Origin: an uncultured Collinsella sp. | GTDB taxonomy: Bacteria > Actinomycetota > Coriobacteriia > Coriobacteriales > Coriobacteriaceae | Direction of reading: 5' to 3' | DNA: 64,000 nt | Assembly: GCA_900757595.1 (NCBI GenBank) | Contig: CAAEOL010000041.1 | Location: forward strand, 34,673-98,672 | Part shown: positions 50,567-62,134 of the stretch, in pieces | How positions within the stretch are numbered: the first letter of the stretch is position 1 | Layout of the letters: each line of letters begins with the position of its first letter | Notes under the pieces: model-generated | The model's database searches: none | Told to the model about the DNA's origin: nothing | The model's input: the letters and a program-made list of their open reading frames with translations, nothing else | Program-made: the position numbers and the translations under genes

Positions 50567-52789
50567 ATGAATATGCTCAAAATCTCGAAGGCGATCTTTA
50601 GGTCGCTTCTCTCCTCCAGGTCGCTCTGTGTTGTCGTTGTTGCGTTGATGGTTCTTTGTGCTCTGCCCGTCTTCAGGAGCGCGGCTGGCATCGACGGACG
50701 GGTCGAATACCTCGAGTCGGGAATAACCCGTGTTGAGCAGGAATTGTCAGCATCCTATGCGGATGCGCTTGTGAATGCGGGGGAGGACGGTGTCTATACC
50801 TCTTCATCAAGCATGCCCGCGCTTCTGTACCCTCTTGCCGCGGGACGTCTTATCTTGGCACCGCTCTCTCCCCTACTTCCGTTTCTGCAGATATCGGATG
50901 GAGAGTACACCTATTATGACGGATCGAAGGAGTACTTGCTATGGGTCGCAACGGCCGTTGCCGTCTCGTTCCTTGCCGCGCGTCTTAACAAACGTGAAAA
51001 GCTCATCATCCAGGCACCGATGGGCGAGCTGGGTAGACTTGTTGCATCGAGCGTATGGGCGAGTGTTTTTGCAATGCTTGCCGTCCTCGCCATCAATCTT
51101 CCAGGGATAATCGCCGCGCTTGTGAAGAATGGCCCGGGCTCGCCGTTCTATCCGATAGGCTACATTCAATATGCGACTCCGGTTATCAAACCGGCTTGGC
51201 TGGTGTTCGCGCAGACGGCCATCTTGCAATTCTTGGTGGCAGCGTTCATCTCGCTTGTCGTTCACCTTGCCGTGAAGATTGCCAATAACCCTACGCTTGG
51301 AATCGTGTTCGTATGTGCCCTGATGGGGGTGACGATGGTTCCCGGGTATTACGGAAGATCCATCGCTTTACGTGAGTTCGCCCTGTTGAATCCCCTTACG
51401 TATGCGAACACTGAGTTGACCGTCGGCGCCTATAGCCCGTACCCGACAACGCAGATAGTGAATCTGCCTGGACTTTGCTTCGAGCGTGGCGCGATTGCCC
51501 TCGTATGCGCAATCGGGATCGAGGTGCTGGCAATTAGCCTGCTTTGCGTTGCTGGAAAGAGCGGCTGCGCGTGCCCGATATCCCCGATTTGTCTTGAGAG
51601 AGGTCCCTTCACTGCATCGAGAACGGCAACTCGTTCGAGCGCTTGTGCCTCCGCCGTTGCATACGTAAGAACGATGGGGAAACTGCTCCTGCGTTCTCCT
51701 ACCCTCGCCGTATGCGCGATTGCAATGTCGACGACGATGCTGGCCCCGGCTCTGGTCGAGATGTTTCCTGACGCTGATAACGTTTCCGCTGTTCGGTATA
51801 GGGATGGGGAGCTCCGTTCAATAGATCGGTATCTAGAGCAGAACGCTGCGAATATGGACGTCGAGGGCAAAGCGGCCCTGGAAGACATGCGGGATGCTCT
51901 TTCGGGTTTCGTGTACGCGCCTATGCCTGCGGAGGGGTTTCGAAGCCTTGCGACGTACGAGCGCGCTCGAGGTGAGCTGGGCGCGGCAGATGCGACTCTC
52001 CTGCAATCGATCGGAATCGAGCCGGAGACTCCTTCTCGTGCGGAGGCGCGCGCCCTTCTGCTTGAGTCGATCGCGAGCTTGCCGGACCCCAAGGTTTACG
52101 AGTTAAGTACGAAGATGCCCCCATTAATCCTCCTTTCGTATCTCCAGGCAGCGCTTCCCTCCTTATTTTTGCTGTTGCCCGTGGTTGTCACATCGCTCGC
52201 GTGCACCCACCTGCAGTGTCGTTCCCTTCTGGTTCTCCAGATCCCCGCAACAGCGCATGTGCGTTTTCTGACGGCTGTTGCGCTGGCTCTCCTGCTTGGC
52301 TTGGCGCTGCTTTTGGTGTCGATGGTTCCCGCTGTCGTTGTGTCCGTGATTAAGAACGGTGCGGGTGGATCGGAGTATCCCGTCGCTCTCATTCGGGCGG
52401 GAGCTTCGACAACGTCCATGGTGGGGGAGGCGGTGTTGTGCAGTATTCCGTTGCTGGTCATGGCATACGGCGTGATTTCCGTCGTCGCTGCGTTGACAGC
52501 AGCGATTAGCCGCAACCCCGTTGTCACCGGAATGGTTTGCGCGGTTCTCTTGGTGTTGGGTTCGTTGAGCGCTCATGTTGAAAGCGTGGGCATGGGCGTC
52601 GCGCTGCTGGCTCCATTCGCCTCGTTTGATCCCGCTTCCCAGGTGGGGACGATTGGGTTCCTTGGGCGAGGGACGAACGCGATGCCTTTTGGAGAGGTCG
52701 TCGGCGCATCGGGCGCTCTGCTGGTGGTCTTGGGCGCCGTATCTCCGTTGATGGTGCGCCTGAGTGTTCCAAAGATCGAAAGGGGATGA
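50567..52789 (+). CDS. ABC transporter permease with two repeated modules
   Basis: 740 residues with two halves of similar plan: one helix, a long extracytoplasmic helical region, then a group of helices. Each half has the motif N-G-x-G-x-x-x-Y-P (nt about 51124-51153 and 52350-52380). The same motif occurs in the fused permease/ATPase at 53.7 kb. I do not recognise a named family. ATG 50567 is preceded by AAGG; the TTG at 50522 is an alternative. The TGA stop overlaps an ATG of the ATPase gene. Export of, or immunity to, a peptide is possible; this is inferred from context. Confidence 0.75.
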   Translation: MNMLKISKAIFRSLLSSRSLCVVVVALMVLCALPVFRSAAGIDGRVEYLESGITRVEQELSASYADALVNAGEDGVYTSSSSMPALLYPLAAGRLILAPLSPLLPFLQISDGEYTYYDGSKEYLLWVATAVAVSFLAARLNKREKLIIQAPMGELGRLVASSVWASVFAMLAVLAINLPGIIAALVKNGPGSPFYPIGYIQYATPVIKPAWLVFAQTAILQFLVAAFISLVVHLAVKIANNPTLGIVFVCALMGVTMVPGYYGRSIALREFALLNPLTYANTELTVGAYSPYPTTQIVNLPGLCFERGAIALVCAIGIEVLAISLLCVAGKSGCACPISPICLERGPFTASRTATRSSACASAVAYVRTMGKLLLRSPTLAVCAIAMSTTMLAPALVEMFPDADNVSAVRYRDGELRSIDRYLEQNAANMDVEGKAALEDMRDALSGFVYAPMPAEGFRSLATYERARGELGAADATLLQSIGIEPETPSRAEARALLLESIASLPDPKVYELSTKMPPLILLSYLQAALPSLFLLLPVVVTSLACTHLQCRSLLVLQIPATAHVRFLTAVALALLLGLALLLVSMVPAVVVSVIKNGAGGSEYPVALIRAGASTTSMVGEAVLCSIPLLVMAYGVISVVAALTAAISRNPVVTGMVCAVLLVLGSLSAHVESVGMGVALLAPFASFDPASQVGTIGFLGRGTNAMPFGEVVGASGALLVVLGAVSPLMVRLSVPKIERG

Positions 52790-52794
52790 TCTCG

Positions 52795-53535
52795 ATGATT
52801 GACCTTCAAACGCTGACGATCTCTTATGGAAAGAAGGTGCTCGTAGATTCGGTGAACGCTGAGTTTGCCCCGGGTACGGTCTACGGTCTCGTCGCTCCGA
52901 ACGGGCATGGAAAGACGACGTTGCTGCGTGCGATGGCAGGTTTGCCGGGTCCTCGCGTGGACGGGAGCATCGTTCTGGATGAGGTGCAGGGTACGGGTGC
53001 GAGAGAGGTCCGTTCTATGATCTTCTATGCACCTGGTGAGGGGACGCTGCTGTATCCCGGATTGCGTGCGGAAGATCACCTCAAGATGGTTTGCGATATG
53101 TGGCCGCATGCTCGCGATATCGAAGAGATAGTGGAACAAACGCAGATAGGCGAGTTCGCGAAGATGAGGATCCGCACTCTGAGCCAGGGCATGAAGCAGC
53201 AGCTTACCCTGGCGATTGCGTATGCGACGGGCGCGCGGTACCTTCTATTAGATGAGCCCATGAACGCGCTCGACCCCAGCAGGGTGGACTTGCATTCCGA
53301 GATTCTCAGGAAGCTGGCCGATTCTGGTACGTGCATCATCATGTCATCCCACATCTTGGATTCGGTCGATAGGCTGTGCGATGAGATTCTGTTTTTGAAG
53401 GATGGGAGGCTCATTAGAAGCATTCCGCAAGATGATGCTGCGCCGAAGTCTCCTGGATCCCATTTCGCAAAGCCTGCCGGACGCGCCGAGGGTGCGCTAA
53501 GCACGTATCGGCGACTCTACGAAAAGGGCGGGTAG
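52795..53535 (+). CDS. ABC transporter ATP-binding protein
   Basis: 246 residues. The P-loop is APNGHGKTT (34-42), with Ala in place of the usual first Gly. Signature LSQGMKQQ (129-136), Walker B LLLDEP (150-155) and an H-loop in SSHILDS. I chose ATG 52795 because AAAGGGG is well placed for it; ATG 52786 would directly touch that site. It is the energy partner of the two-module permease upstream. The C-terminal 30 residues are unrelated to the core. Confidence 0.88.
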   Translation: MIDLQTLTISYGKKVLVDSVNAEFAPGTVYGLVAPNGHGKTTLLRAMAGLPGPRVDGSIVLDEVQGTGAREVRSMIFYAPGEGTLLYPGLRAEDHLKMVCDMWPHARDIEEIVEQTQIGEFAKMRIRTLSQGMKQQLTLAIAYATGARYLLLDEPMNALDPSRVDLHSEILRKLADSGTCIIMSSHILDSVDRLCDEILFLKDGRLIRSIPQDDAAPKSPGSHFAKPAGRAEGALSTYRRLYEKGG

Positions 53536-53564
53536 AAATGCAAGTTAAAAATCTATGTGGCCAA

Positions 53565-53570
53565 TATAAT
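53565..53570 (+). promoter_or_regulatory. Perfect -10 hexamer upstream of the fused ABC gene
   Basis: TATAAT at 53565-53570 in the 153-bp gap; no clear -35. A GTATCGATAC palindrome lies about 15 bp downstream. The fused ABC gene may have its own promoter. Confidence 0.35.
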
Positions 53571-53688
53571 ACCGTTGAACCCGCGTATCGATACCGCTCA
53601 GCCATTCGCCTCGCCCCCGTCGCACGTATCTTCATCCGGTCTGTTACTTTTAATCTAACGATTCTTTGAGGAACGTAGGTGCTTCCAA

Positions 53689-55503
53689 ATGTACTGTCGA
53701 CTTCTTCTCAAACTGATCCTAAGAGACAGGGCCGTATGGATTTGTACGCTCGTTCTCGCCGCAGCCTTCTCCGCCCCCATTGCGTTCAATTCACCCATCT
53801 ACGGGCCCTTCTTTATGAAACAGGGCATGCAGGGCTTTGTCGACGCATTCAATACGCGCGCGCCCCAGGCCAGCGGCACAGACCTATCTCCAGAGCAGCA
53901 AAATGACGCGGAGCTTGCAAGATACGCGAACGCCGCCCTTGCCGCTCAAACCGACGCCGCCTTTCTCGATTCTGCCGAGAGCTACTACGCGCTCATGGGC
54001 GAAGGCTTCCAATCCGGGTCCATCGTGGGAGACCGAGAGACCAATGACGCGGAGCTCGCATATTGCCGTGCCCTGAGCAGCTCCGGCATCACGGATATCC
54101 CGGCCTCCGCAAACGACCTGCCATTCCTTTCCTTCCTGCCTTACGCCATTGCCGCGGCGCCGTCTTTCCTTCCCTTCATCCCCTTCCTTCTCTCGTCGAT
54201 ACTCCTGCTCGGGGCCACAAGGCCTGCGACCCTGGCGGCGAAGGCGCCCGTGCCCAAATTCCGGCGCCTTATCCAGATCGTGTTTTCGATAATCGTCGCG
54301 GGGACCGCGATGCTCCTCGCCGGCCTCGCACCCGGGGGCATTTACGCCTTGGCCCTAAACGGCTTCGGGCAAATTGGGTACCCGATCGCCTTCTTCCATG
54401 ACGGCGCGCTTACCACCACGACCGCGGGAAACGTCTTCACAGCCCTGCTTCTCGCGCTGCTTGCGGGCGGAACCTTAATATCCGTTTGCTCCGCCGTCAT
54501 ATCGACCGCAACGAGGCGCGTCCTCGCAGGCCCCCTTACCTCCGCGCTGCTTGTCGCGGCCCCGGCATTCCCGTTACTGTCCGATTCGGCACTAGGGCAT
54601 AATGCCGTGCTCGGGCTCCTGCCGCTGGCCGTATTCTCGCCTATCGAGGCAACGGGCTACGTAGGATGCTTCCCGACAGAATTCATTGGCTCCGGTTCAG
54701 GCAGCGCATCGATGCTTGCCGTGGCCCTGGCATACGTCGCGGTCCTTTTTGCGGTCGGCGCCGTTGCGACACGTTCGCCCAAACAGCCTGGACCCGCGAA
54801 AAAGCACCATGGGCTCGAGCTTCTGGACGCGAGCGTGGGATACGGAAGCACGACGATACTTTCAATCGGGTCGCTTTTCCTGAGCCCGGGAACGGCGGCG
54901 GGCCTCGTTGCTCCCAACGGCTCGGGGAAAACCACCCTTCTTGAAGCGCTGTCGGGCCAATTTCCCACCCGCATCCGCTCGGGAAGCCTGGCGGCAGACG
55001 GAATCAGCCAACGTCGATCAGCCGAATTTGCAGAACTCGTCTACCTGAGCTCTTCGGGCAGCGCGGATCTCTATCCCACGCTATCGGCCATCGAGCACCT
55101 TGCTTTCGTTAGGGAAGCGTGGAAATCGGCCGCCGACATCGACTCGCTCTGCGACTCCCTCGGAATCTCCCCATATCTCGACAAGCCGACCCGTAAACTC
55201 TCGACAGGAATGAAGCAGCAGGTAAAGCTTGCCATGGCGATAGCGACCGATTGCCCGTACCTCATCCTCGATGAACCGCTGAACGGCCTCGATCCGGGAA
55301 AGCGGAAAACCTCCTGCGACGCGATGCGCAGCGAGGTGGCGCGGGGACGAAGCGTGCTCATTTCAAGCCATCTGCTCGACGACCTGGCAGACCTCACCAA
55401 CTCGTTCTACTTCATCGAGGCCGGCACGCTCGTGGAAAAGATCAAGTCGTCCTCGCAGACGCTCAAGCAGGAATACCTCGATACATACGAGCGAGGTGAA
55501 TGA
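53689..55503 (+). CDS. ABC transporter, fused permease and ATPase
   Basis: 604 residues. The N-terminal permease (about 1-360) has one helix, a long extracytoplasmic region, then about five helices, with the N-G-x-G-x-x-x-Y-P motif near nt 54355-54384. The C-terminal ATPase has P-loop APNGSGKTT (408-416), signature LSTGMKQQ (504-511) and Walker B LILDEP. It thus unites in one chain what the previous two genes encode apart. The start has only a weak site (AACGTAGG). It ends 1 bp before ATG 55505 of the secreted-protein gene. Confidence 0.85.
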   Translation: MYCRLLLKLILRDRAVWICTLVLAAAFSAPIAFNSPIYGPFFMKQGMQGFVDAFNTRAPQASGTDLSPEQQNDAELARYANAALAAQTDAAFLDSAESYYALMGEGFQSGSIVGDRETNDAELAYCRALSSSGITDIPASANDLPFLSFLPYAIAAAPSFLPFIPFLLSSILLLGATRPATLAAKAPVPKFRRLIQIVFSIIVAGTAMLLAGLAPGGIYALALNGFGQIGYPIAFFHDGALTTTTAGNVFTALLLALLAGGTLISVCSAVISTATRRVLAGPLTSALLVAAPAFPLLSDSALGHNAVLGLLPLAVFSPIEATGYVGCFPTEFIGSGSGSASMLAVALAYVAVLFAVGAVATRSPKQPGPAKKHHGLELLDASVGYGSTTILSIGSLFLSPGTAAGLVAPNGSGKTTLLEALSGQFPTRIRSGSLAADGISQRRSAEFAELVYLSSSGSADLYPTLSAIEHLAFVREAWKSAADIDSLCDSLGISPYLDKPTRKLSTGMKQQVKLAMAIATDCPYLILDEPLNGLDPGKRKTSCDAMRSEVARGRSVLISSHLLDDLADLTNSFYFIEAGTLVEKIKSSSQTLKQEYLDTYERGE

Positions 55504-55504
55504 C

Positions 55505-55849
55505 ATGAAACTGTTTGAACAGCTGAAGTCCAATGCGTCGCGCATGGCTGTCTACGCCATCCTCGTGGCAACGGCTTTATGCGGAATCGCGGCACCCGTC
55601 TATGCGCTCAACGGGGAGAAAGGCGATGTCGAACCCGCGTACATGGCTTCGACGGTTAAAGACCGGTACAAAGCCTTCTCTGGAGACACGTTTTACGTAG
55701 CAGAGTACGACACGATCTACCGTCAGCTTCGCTACAACAAGGGCTACGACTATCTAGGCGCAGAGGCAATCAGCTATACGTCGGGTTGGTACCGCTCCAA
55801 CTATGGACACATAACCCAGTTCAAGTGTAACTACCGTGTGTACAACTAA
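55505..55849 (+). CDS. Small tyrosine-rich secreted protein, unknown family
   Basis: 114 residues from ATG 55505, which follows GAGGTG. A signal peptide is clear: charged start, hydrophobic AVYAILVATALCGIAAPVYA, and a likely cut after VYA at about residue 36. The mature part of about 78 residues has 13 Tyr, one Cys near the C-terminus and a GWYRSNYGH segment. I do not recognise it. Its place after two ABC systems suggests a bacteriocin, toxin or signal that these export or protect against. A terminator follows, so it ends the operon. Confidence 0.75.
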   Translation: MKLFEQLKSNASRMAVYAILVATALCGIAAPVYALNGEKGDVEPAYMASTVKDRYKAFSGDTFYVAEYDTIYRQLRYNKGYDYLGAEAISYTSGWYRSNYGHITQFKCNYRVYN

Positions 55850-55863
55850 AGCAACCGGCCGGG

Positions 55864-55899
55864 ACGAGGGGTGACGCAAAAGCGTCGCCCCTCGTTTTT
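55864..55899 (+). terminator. Terminator of the secreted-protein operon
   Basis: The 14-bp arms (55864-55877 with 55882-55895, one GU pair) around loop AAAA are followed by five T. Confidence 0.9.
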
Positions 55900-55928
55900 A
55901 ACCATGTCAACTGAACCTAGTTCAGTTT

Positions 55929-55965
55929 GGTTGATTTCCGATCTCAGCCGAACACATTGAGCGGA
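55929..55965 (+). repeat. Direct repeat, right copy (att-like)
   Basis: Identical to 48716-48752 over 37 bp in direct orientation; similarity continues to 55992 with three mismatches. Confidence 0.75.
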
Positions 55966-55991
55966 AAGGCCGTTCCCGCAGTCAGTCGAAC

Positions 55992-56028
55992 GTCCCCGGG
56001 GCCCTTCTCAGGCCCCGGGGACGGCATT
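55992..56028 (+). terminator. Strong GC-rich hairpin after the right repeat
   Basis: The 12-bp perfect arms 55992-56003 and 56011-56022 (GTCCCCGGGGCC type) are followed by four T at 56027. It may insulate rpmE from the island. Confidence 0.7.
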
Positions 56029-56145
56029 TTCCCAGTTGAAGGAACGGTGGAGATGTGTTTCGATGGGTCAGATTCGTGTCGTTCCGAAAAGACCGTGAAC
56101 CTTTTGTGGGACACGCGGCGCCGTGGTACCATAGCCGAGTTTGTT

Positions 56146-56194
56146 GTCTTGGTCGGAAACCAAGACGCCTTATGCGCTGATCGGTAACCAGCGC
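56146..56194 (+). promoter_or_regulatory. Structured leader of rpmE (possible L31 autoregulatory RNA)
   Basis: Stem 1: GTCTTGGT (56146-56153) with ACCAAGAC (56159-56166), 8 bp, loop CGGAA. Stem 2: GCGCTG (56174-56179) with CAGCGC (56189-56194). Both lie just ahead of the AAGGAG site of rpmE. Leader RNAs of L31 genes are known in several phyla, so autoregulation is plausible. Confidence 0.5.
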
Positions 56195-56216
56195 CTGACC
56201 AATAAGGAGTCCTACC

Positions 56217-56642
56217 ATGAAGCAGGGTATCCATCCCCAGTATGTCGAGTGCACGGTGACGTGCTCCTGCGGCAACACCTTCAAGACGCACGCTACCGTG
56301 TCCGAGATGAAGGTTGAGCTTTGCAACGAGTGCCACCCGTTCTACACCGGCCAGCAGAAGTTCGTCGACACCGGTGGACGCGTCCAGCGCTTCGCCGACA
56401 AGTTCGGTGGCGCCGCTGCCGCCCAGCTCAAGAAGGCTGAGGAGGCCAAGGCTGCCAAGGCCGCCAAGGCTGCTGAGGCCGAGGCCGCTCGCAAGGCCGC
56501 CGCTGAGGCTAAGGCTGCCGAGAAGGCTAAGCGTGCTGCTAAGTTCGCCGAGGAGGCTGCCAAGCAGGCCGCCGAGGCTCCCGCAGAGGCTCCCGTCGAG
56601 GAGGCCGCTGCCGAGGCCGAGACCACCGAGGCTGCTGAGTAA
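56217..56642 (+). CDS. rpmE: 50S ribosomal protein L31 with long Ala/Glu/Lys tail
   Basis: bL31, zinc form. The core (about residues 1-66) has ligands Cys16, Cys18, Cys36 and Cys39 (CSC and CNEC). The remaining 75 residues are almost only Ala, Glu and Lys, predicted helical, which doubles the usual length. It starts after AAGGAG. It is separated from the accessory island by a strong hairpin. Confidence 0.95.
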   Translation: MKQGIHPQYVECTVTCSCGNTFKTHATVSEMKVELCNECHPFYTGQQKFVDTGGRVQRFADKFGGAAAAQLKKAEEAKAAKAAKAAEAEAARKAAAEAKAAEKAKRAAKFAEEAAKQAAEAPAEAPVEEAAAEAETTEAAE

Positions 56643-56949
56643 ATAGCTCGCCGCGGAATCACTCGCATTCATGGCAAAAGGGCCGTGCATCCATTTGGGT
56701 GCGCGGCCCTTTTCTTTTTATTGGTGCAAGCTAACCTGTCCCCGTGGCACCACATGGCAGATAGACGGCGTTTGCTCAGATAAAACTTGCCAAAATAAAC
56801 CTGTCCCATTGTGGCAGGTTGGTCATAGTTATTACGTGGCGGTCGAGGTCGACCGTATAGGCCGTGCCTTGTTTGGCTAAAGTACAATCATCTGTGTTTA
56901 ACTCGCCCGCAGCTGCACGGCGTGGGCGATGGCCAAAAAGGAAAACCAC
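56643..56949. other. Intergenic region rpmE-secA
   Basis: It holds the rpmE terminator and two similar segments, AACCTGTCCCC-GTGGCA (from 56734) and AACCTGTCCCA-TTGTGGCA (from 56799). The second also forms AACCTG/CAGGTT symmetry. I see no gene and no clear secA promoter. Confidence 0.5.
56677..56720 (+). terminator. Terminator of rpmE
   Basis: AAAAGGGCCG (56677-56686) pairs with CGGCCCTTTT (56705-56714); further T follow to 56720. Confidence 0.88.
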
Positions 56950-59756
<2,807 letters not shown>

Positions 59757-59757
<1 letters not shown>

Positions 59758-60905
59758 TGGCTGAGGCTTTAGAGGTAACGCCCGCCGAGCTGGACGCGTT
59801 CGCGGACCGGCTCGGCGAGGTCGAGTCGTATCTCCATTTGGACGAAAAGCGCACGCGCGTGACCGAGCTCGAGACCAAAAGTGTTGCCCCTGGCTTTTGG
59901 GATGACGCCGACGCCGCCCGTGCCACCATGGAGGAGATCGCGCGTACCAAGGAAGATATCGCTGCCGTGGACACCGCGCGCGGCGAGCTTTCCGATGCCC
60001 GCGCCGCGCTGGAGCTTGCCGAGGAGATGGGGGATGACCCCGACGCCGTCGCCCTTCGCGAGGAGGCTACAGCCACGGCTGAGCGCCTGGCCCGTGCCAT
60101 CGATGAGCTTGAGCTTTCGAGCTGGTTTACCGGTGAGTTCGATCACGGCGATGCCATTGTGACCATCAAGCCCGGACAGGGTGGTCTGGAGGCCCAGGAC
60201 TGGACCTTCATGCTCTTTAAGATGTACATGAAGTACTGCCAGCGTCGCGGCTGGAAGGTCACCATCAACGACTGTCCCGCGGCCGAGGTCATTGGCATCG
60301 ACCGCGCGACCTTTACCGTCGAGGGCAAGGACGCATTTGGCATGCTGCGCGCCGAGGCCGGCGTCCACCGCTTGGTTCGCATTAGCCCTACCGACGACAA
60401 GAAGCGCCGCCAGACCACGTTTGCCGGCGTCGAGGTCATCCCCGTGCTACCCGATGATATCGACATCGAAATCAGTCCCGATGACATCCGCGTGGACGTG
60501 TACCACGCGAGCGGCCCGGGCGGCCAGGGCGTTAACACCACCGACTCCGCCGTGCGCGTGACGCATTTCCCCAGCGGCATTGTGGTCACCTGCCAAAACG
60601 AGCGCAGCCAGATCCAGAACAAGGCCGCGTGCATGCAGATCCTCAAGGCTCGCCTGTACGAGATTGAGCTTGAGAAGCGTGCCGAGGCGCTCGATGAGAT
60701 CCGCGGACCCAAGACCACGATTGGTTTTGGCAACCAGATTCGCAGCTACGTGCTCTACCCGTACCAGATGGTCAAGGACCTACGCACGGGCGTGGAGACC
60801 AGCAATGTCGAGGCCGTTCTCGACGATGGCGATCTGGATCCGTTTGTGATCGGCTACCATCGCTGGGCAACCGGCAACGCCGATGCGGAAGGCTCGGACG
60901 CCTAG
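59757..60905 (+). CDS. prfB: Peptide chain release factor 2 with SPT in place of SPF
   Basis: Release factor normally reading UAA and UGA. It is 382 residues. GGQ is at nt 60519-60527 in GPGGQGVN. The recognition loop reads VRISPTDDKKRRQTTF, with Ser-Pro-Thr (nt 60384-60392) where RF2 has Ser-Pro-Phe; the Thr matches the last residue of the RF1 motif Pro-x-Thr. The gene is a single frame, with no programmed frameshift. It is coupled to secA (TAATG), as often seen. Overall similarity is to RF2, not RF1. Confidence 0.93.
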
Positions 60906-60994
60906 GCACATAGTTGGCTCCGGGTCGATGCAAACACTTCGCAGGGGTGGTATTTGCTCGGTGAATCGGTAGAATCGAATACAGCAAGAAGTTC

Positions 60995-61023
60995 AAAGCG
61001 CACTCGTTTGGGTGCGCTTTTTT
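60995..61023 (+). terminator. Terminator of secA-prfB
   Basis: Perfect 9-bp arms (60995-61003 with 61012-61020), 8-nt loop, then T to 61023. It ends a few bases before the ribosome site of the YitT gene. Confidence 0.88.
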
Positions 61024-61035
61024 GAGGGAGGCAGC

Positions 61036-61926
61036 ATGGCATATCGTCTGGACATCAAGCGCATTCTTTCGCTGAACTTCTTTCACGATCTGCCCAAGAT
61101 TATGCTGGGCTGCGCTCTGGCCGCTATCGCGACGGACCTGTTTTTGATCCCCAACGGTCTTGCTGCTGGCGGCGTTACGGGTCTCGCCACGATTATCCAG
61201 GCGGTCGGCGCCTCGCATGGCATCTCGCTGCCTGTCGGTATTCTGACCATCGTGATGAATGCCTTGCTGCTGCTGGTCGTTATGCGCGAGGGTGGCATGT
61301 TCTACGTGGTCCAGACGGCGACGGGCTTTGTGCTGCTGGGCTTCTTCACCGACCTGTTTGCTCCGTTTGTGGCGCCGCTGGCACATGCCGACCTGATGCT
61401 GCCCGCTATGTGGGGCGGCATCATCACGGGCATCGGCTATGGCATGGTGCTGCGCGCCGGTGCTAACACGGGCGGCTCCGACACCATCGGTCAGATTATC
61501 TCGCGCAACACATCGCTGCCGGTTGGTTCGACCGTCATGGCGATCGACGTTGCCGTGTGCGCGCTGTCGGCCCCGGTCTTCTCGGTCGAAAACGCGCTGT
61601 ATGCGGGCCTTTCGATGGTCATTAGCGGCTATGTGATCGATGCCGTGGTCGACGGTGGCAACAGGCGCCGTATGGTGCTCATCATCTCGGACAAGTTTCC
61701 CGATATCGCGGCCGACATCATGTATGGCCTGGGTCGCGGCTGCACCAAGTTTAAGGCGACCGGCATGTACTCGGGCGCCGAGAAGCCGGTGATCATGGTC
61801 ATTGTGAGCCGCCGCGAGCTCAACACTCTCAAAACGATCGTGCGCGAGCGCGATCCTCACGCCATTGTGACGGTCGCCGACGTTACGGAAACCTTCGGTG
61901 AGGGATTCAAGGACATTAACGCGTAG
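61036..61926 (+). CDS. YitT family membrane protein
   Basis: 296 residues. Five or six transmembrane helices (about 15-200) with the family segment IPNGLAAGGVTGLATII and RAGANTGGSDTIGQI, then a soluble DUF2179 domain (about 215-295: GAEKPVIMVIVSRREL). The function is not established. ATG 61036 follows GAGGGAGG. The prfB terminator lies just upstream, so the promoter would have to overlap it or expression depends on read-through. Confidence 0.88.
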   Translation: MAYRLDIKRILSLNFFHDLPKIMLGCALAAIATDLFLIPNGLAAGGVTGLATIIQAVGASHGISLPVGILTIVMNALLLLVVMREGGMFYVVQTATGFVLLGFFTDLFAPFVAPLAHADLMLPAMWGGIITGIGYGMVLRAGANTGGSDTIGQIISRNTSLPVGSTVMAIDVAVCALSAPVFSVENALYAGLSMVISGYVIDAVVDGGNRRRMVLIISDKFPDIAADIMYGLGRGCTKFKATGMYSGAEKPVIMVIVSRRELNTLKTIVRERDPHAIVTVADVTETFGEGFKDINA

Positions 61927-62134
61927 GGCCGACTGCGTTCCATCCAAAAGACGTTCACATTGATAAACCGTTTCATCAGCGGTTCTGCCTGCTCAATTGT
62001 TCAAATAATGATAAATACTCTGGTAAAGCTTCCAGTTTCCAGCATAATGAATGACGTACGTGCATCGCGGCTGTGTTGGGACTACCTTTCCGTGCCGTGC
62101 GCATCTTGTCTTAAGAGGATGAAAGGAAGGCACA

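Larger units (their letters stand above)
55850..56216. other. Intergenic region: two terminators, att-like repeat, rpmE leader
   Basis: This 367-bp stretch holds the terminator at 55864, the right direct repeat at 55929, a strong hairpin at 55992 and the structured leader of rpmE. I see no gene. Confidence 0.6.

Noticed and set aside
55505..55849. Lactococcin 972-type bacteriocin
   Set aside because: Size, signal peptide and ABC neighbours fit, but I cannot see the family's typical mature-region pattern, and the permeases differ from the usual partner protein. Left as unknown.
56929..56949. secA start at 56929
   Set aside because: No ribosome site precedes it, while AAAAAGGAAAACC is well placed for ATG 56950.
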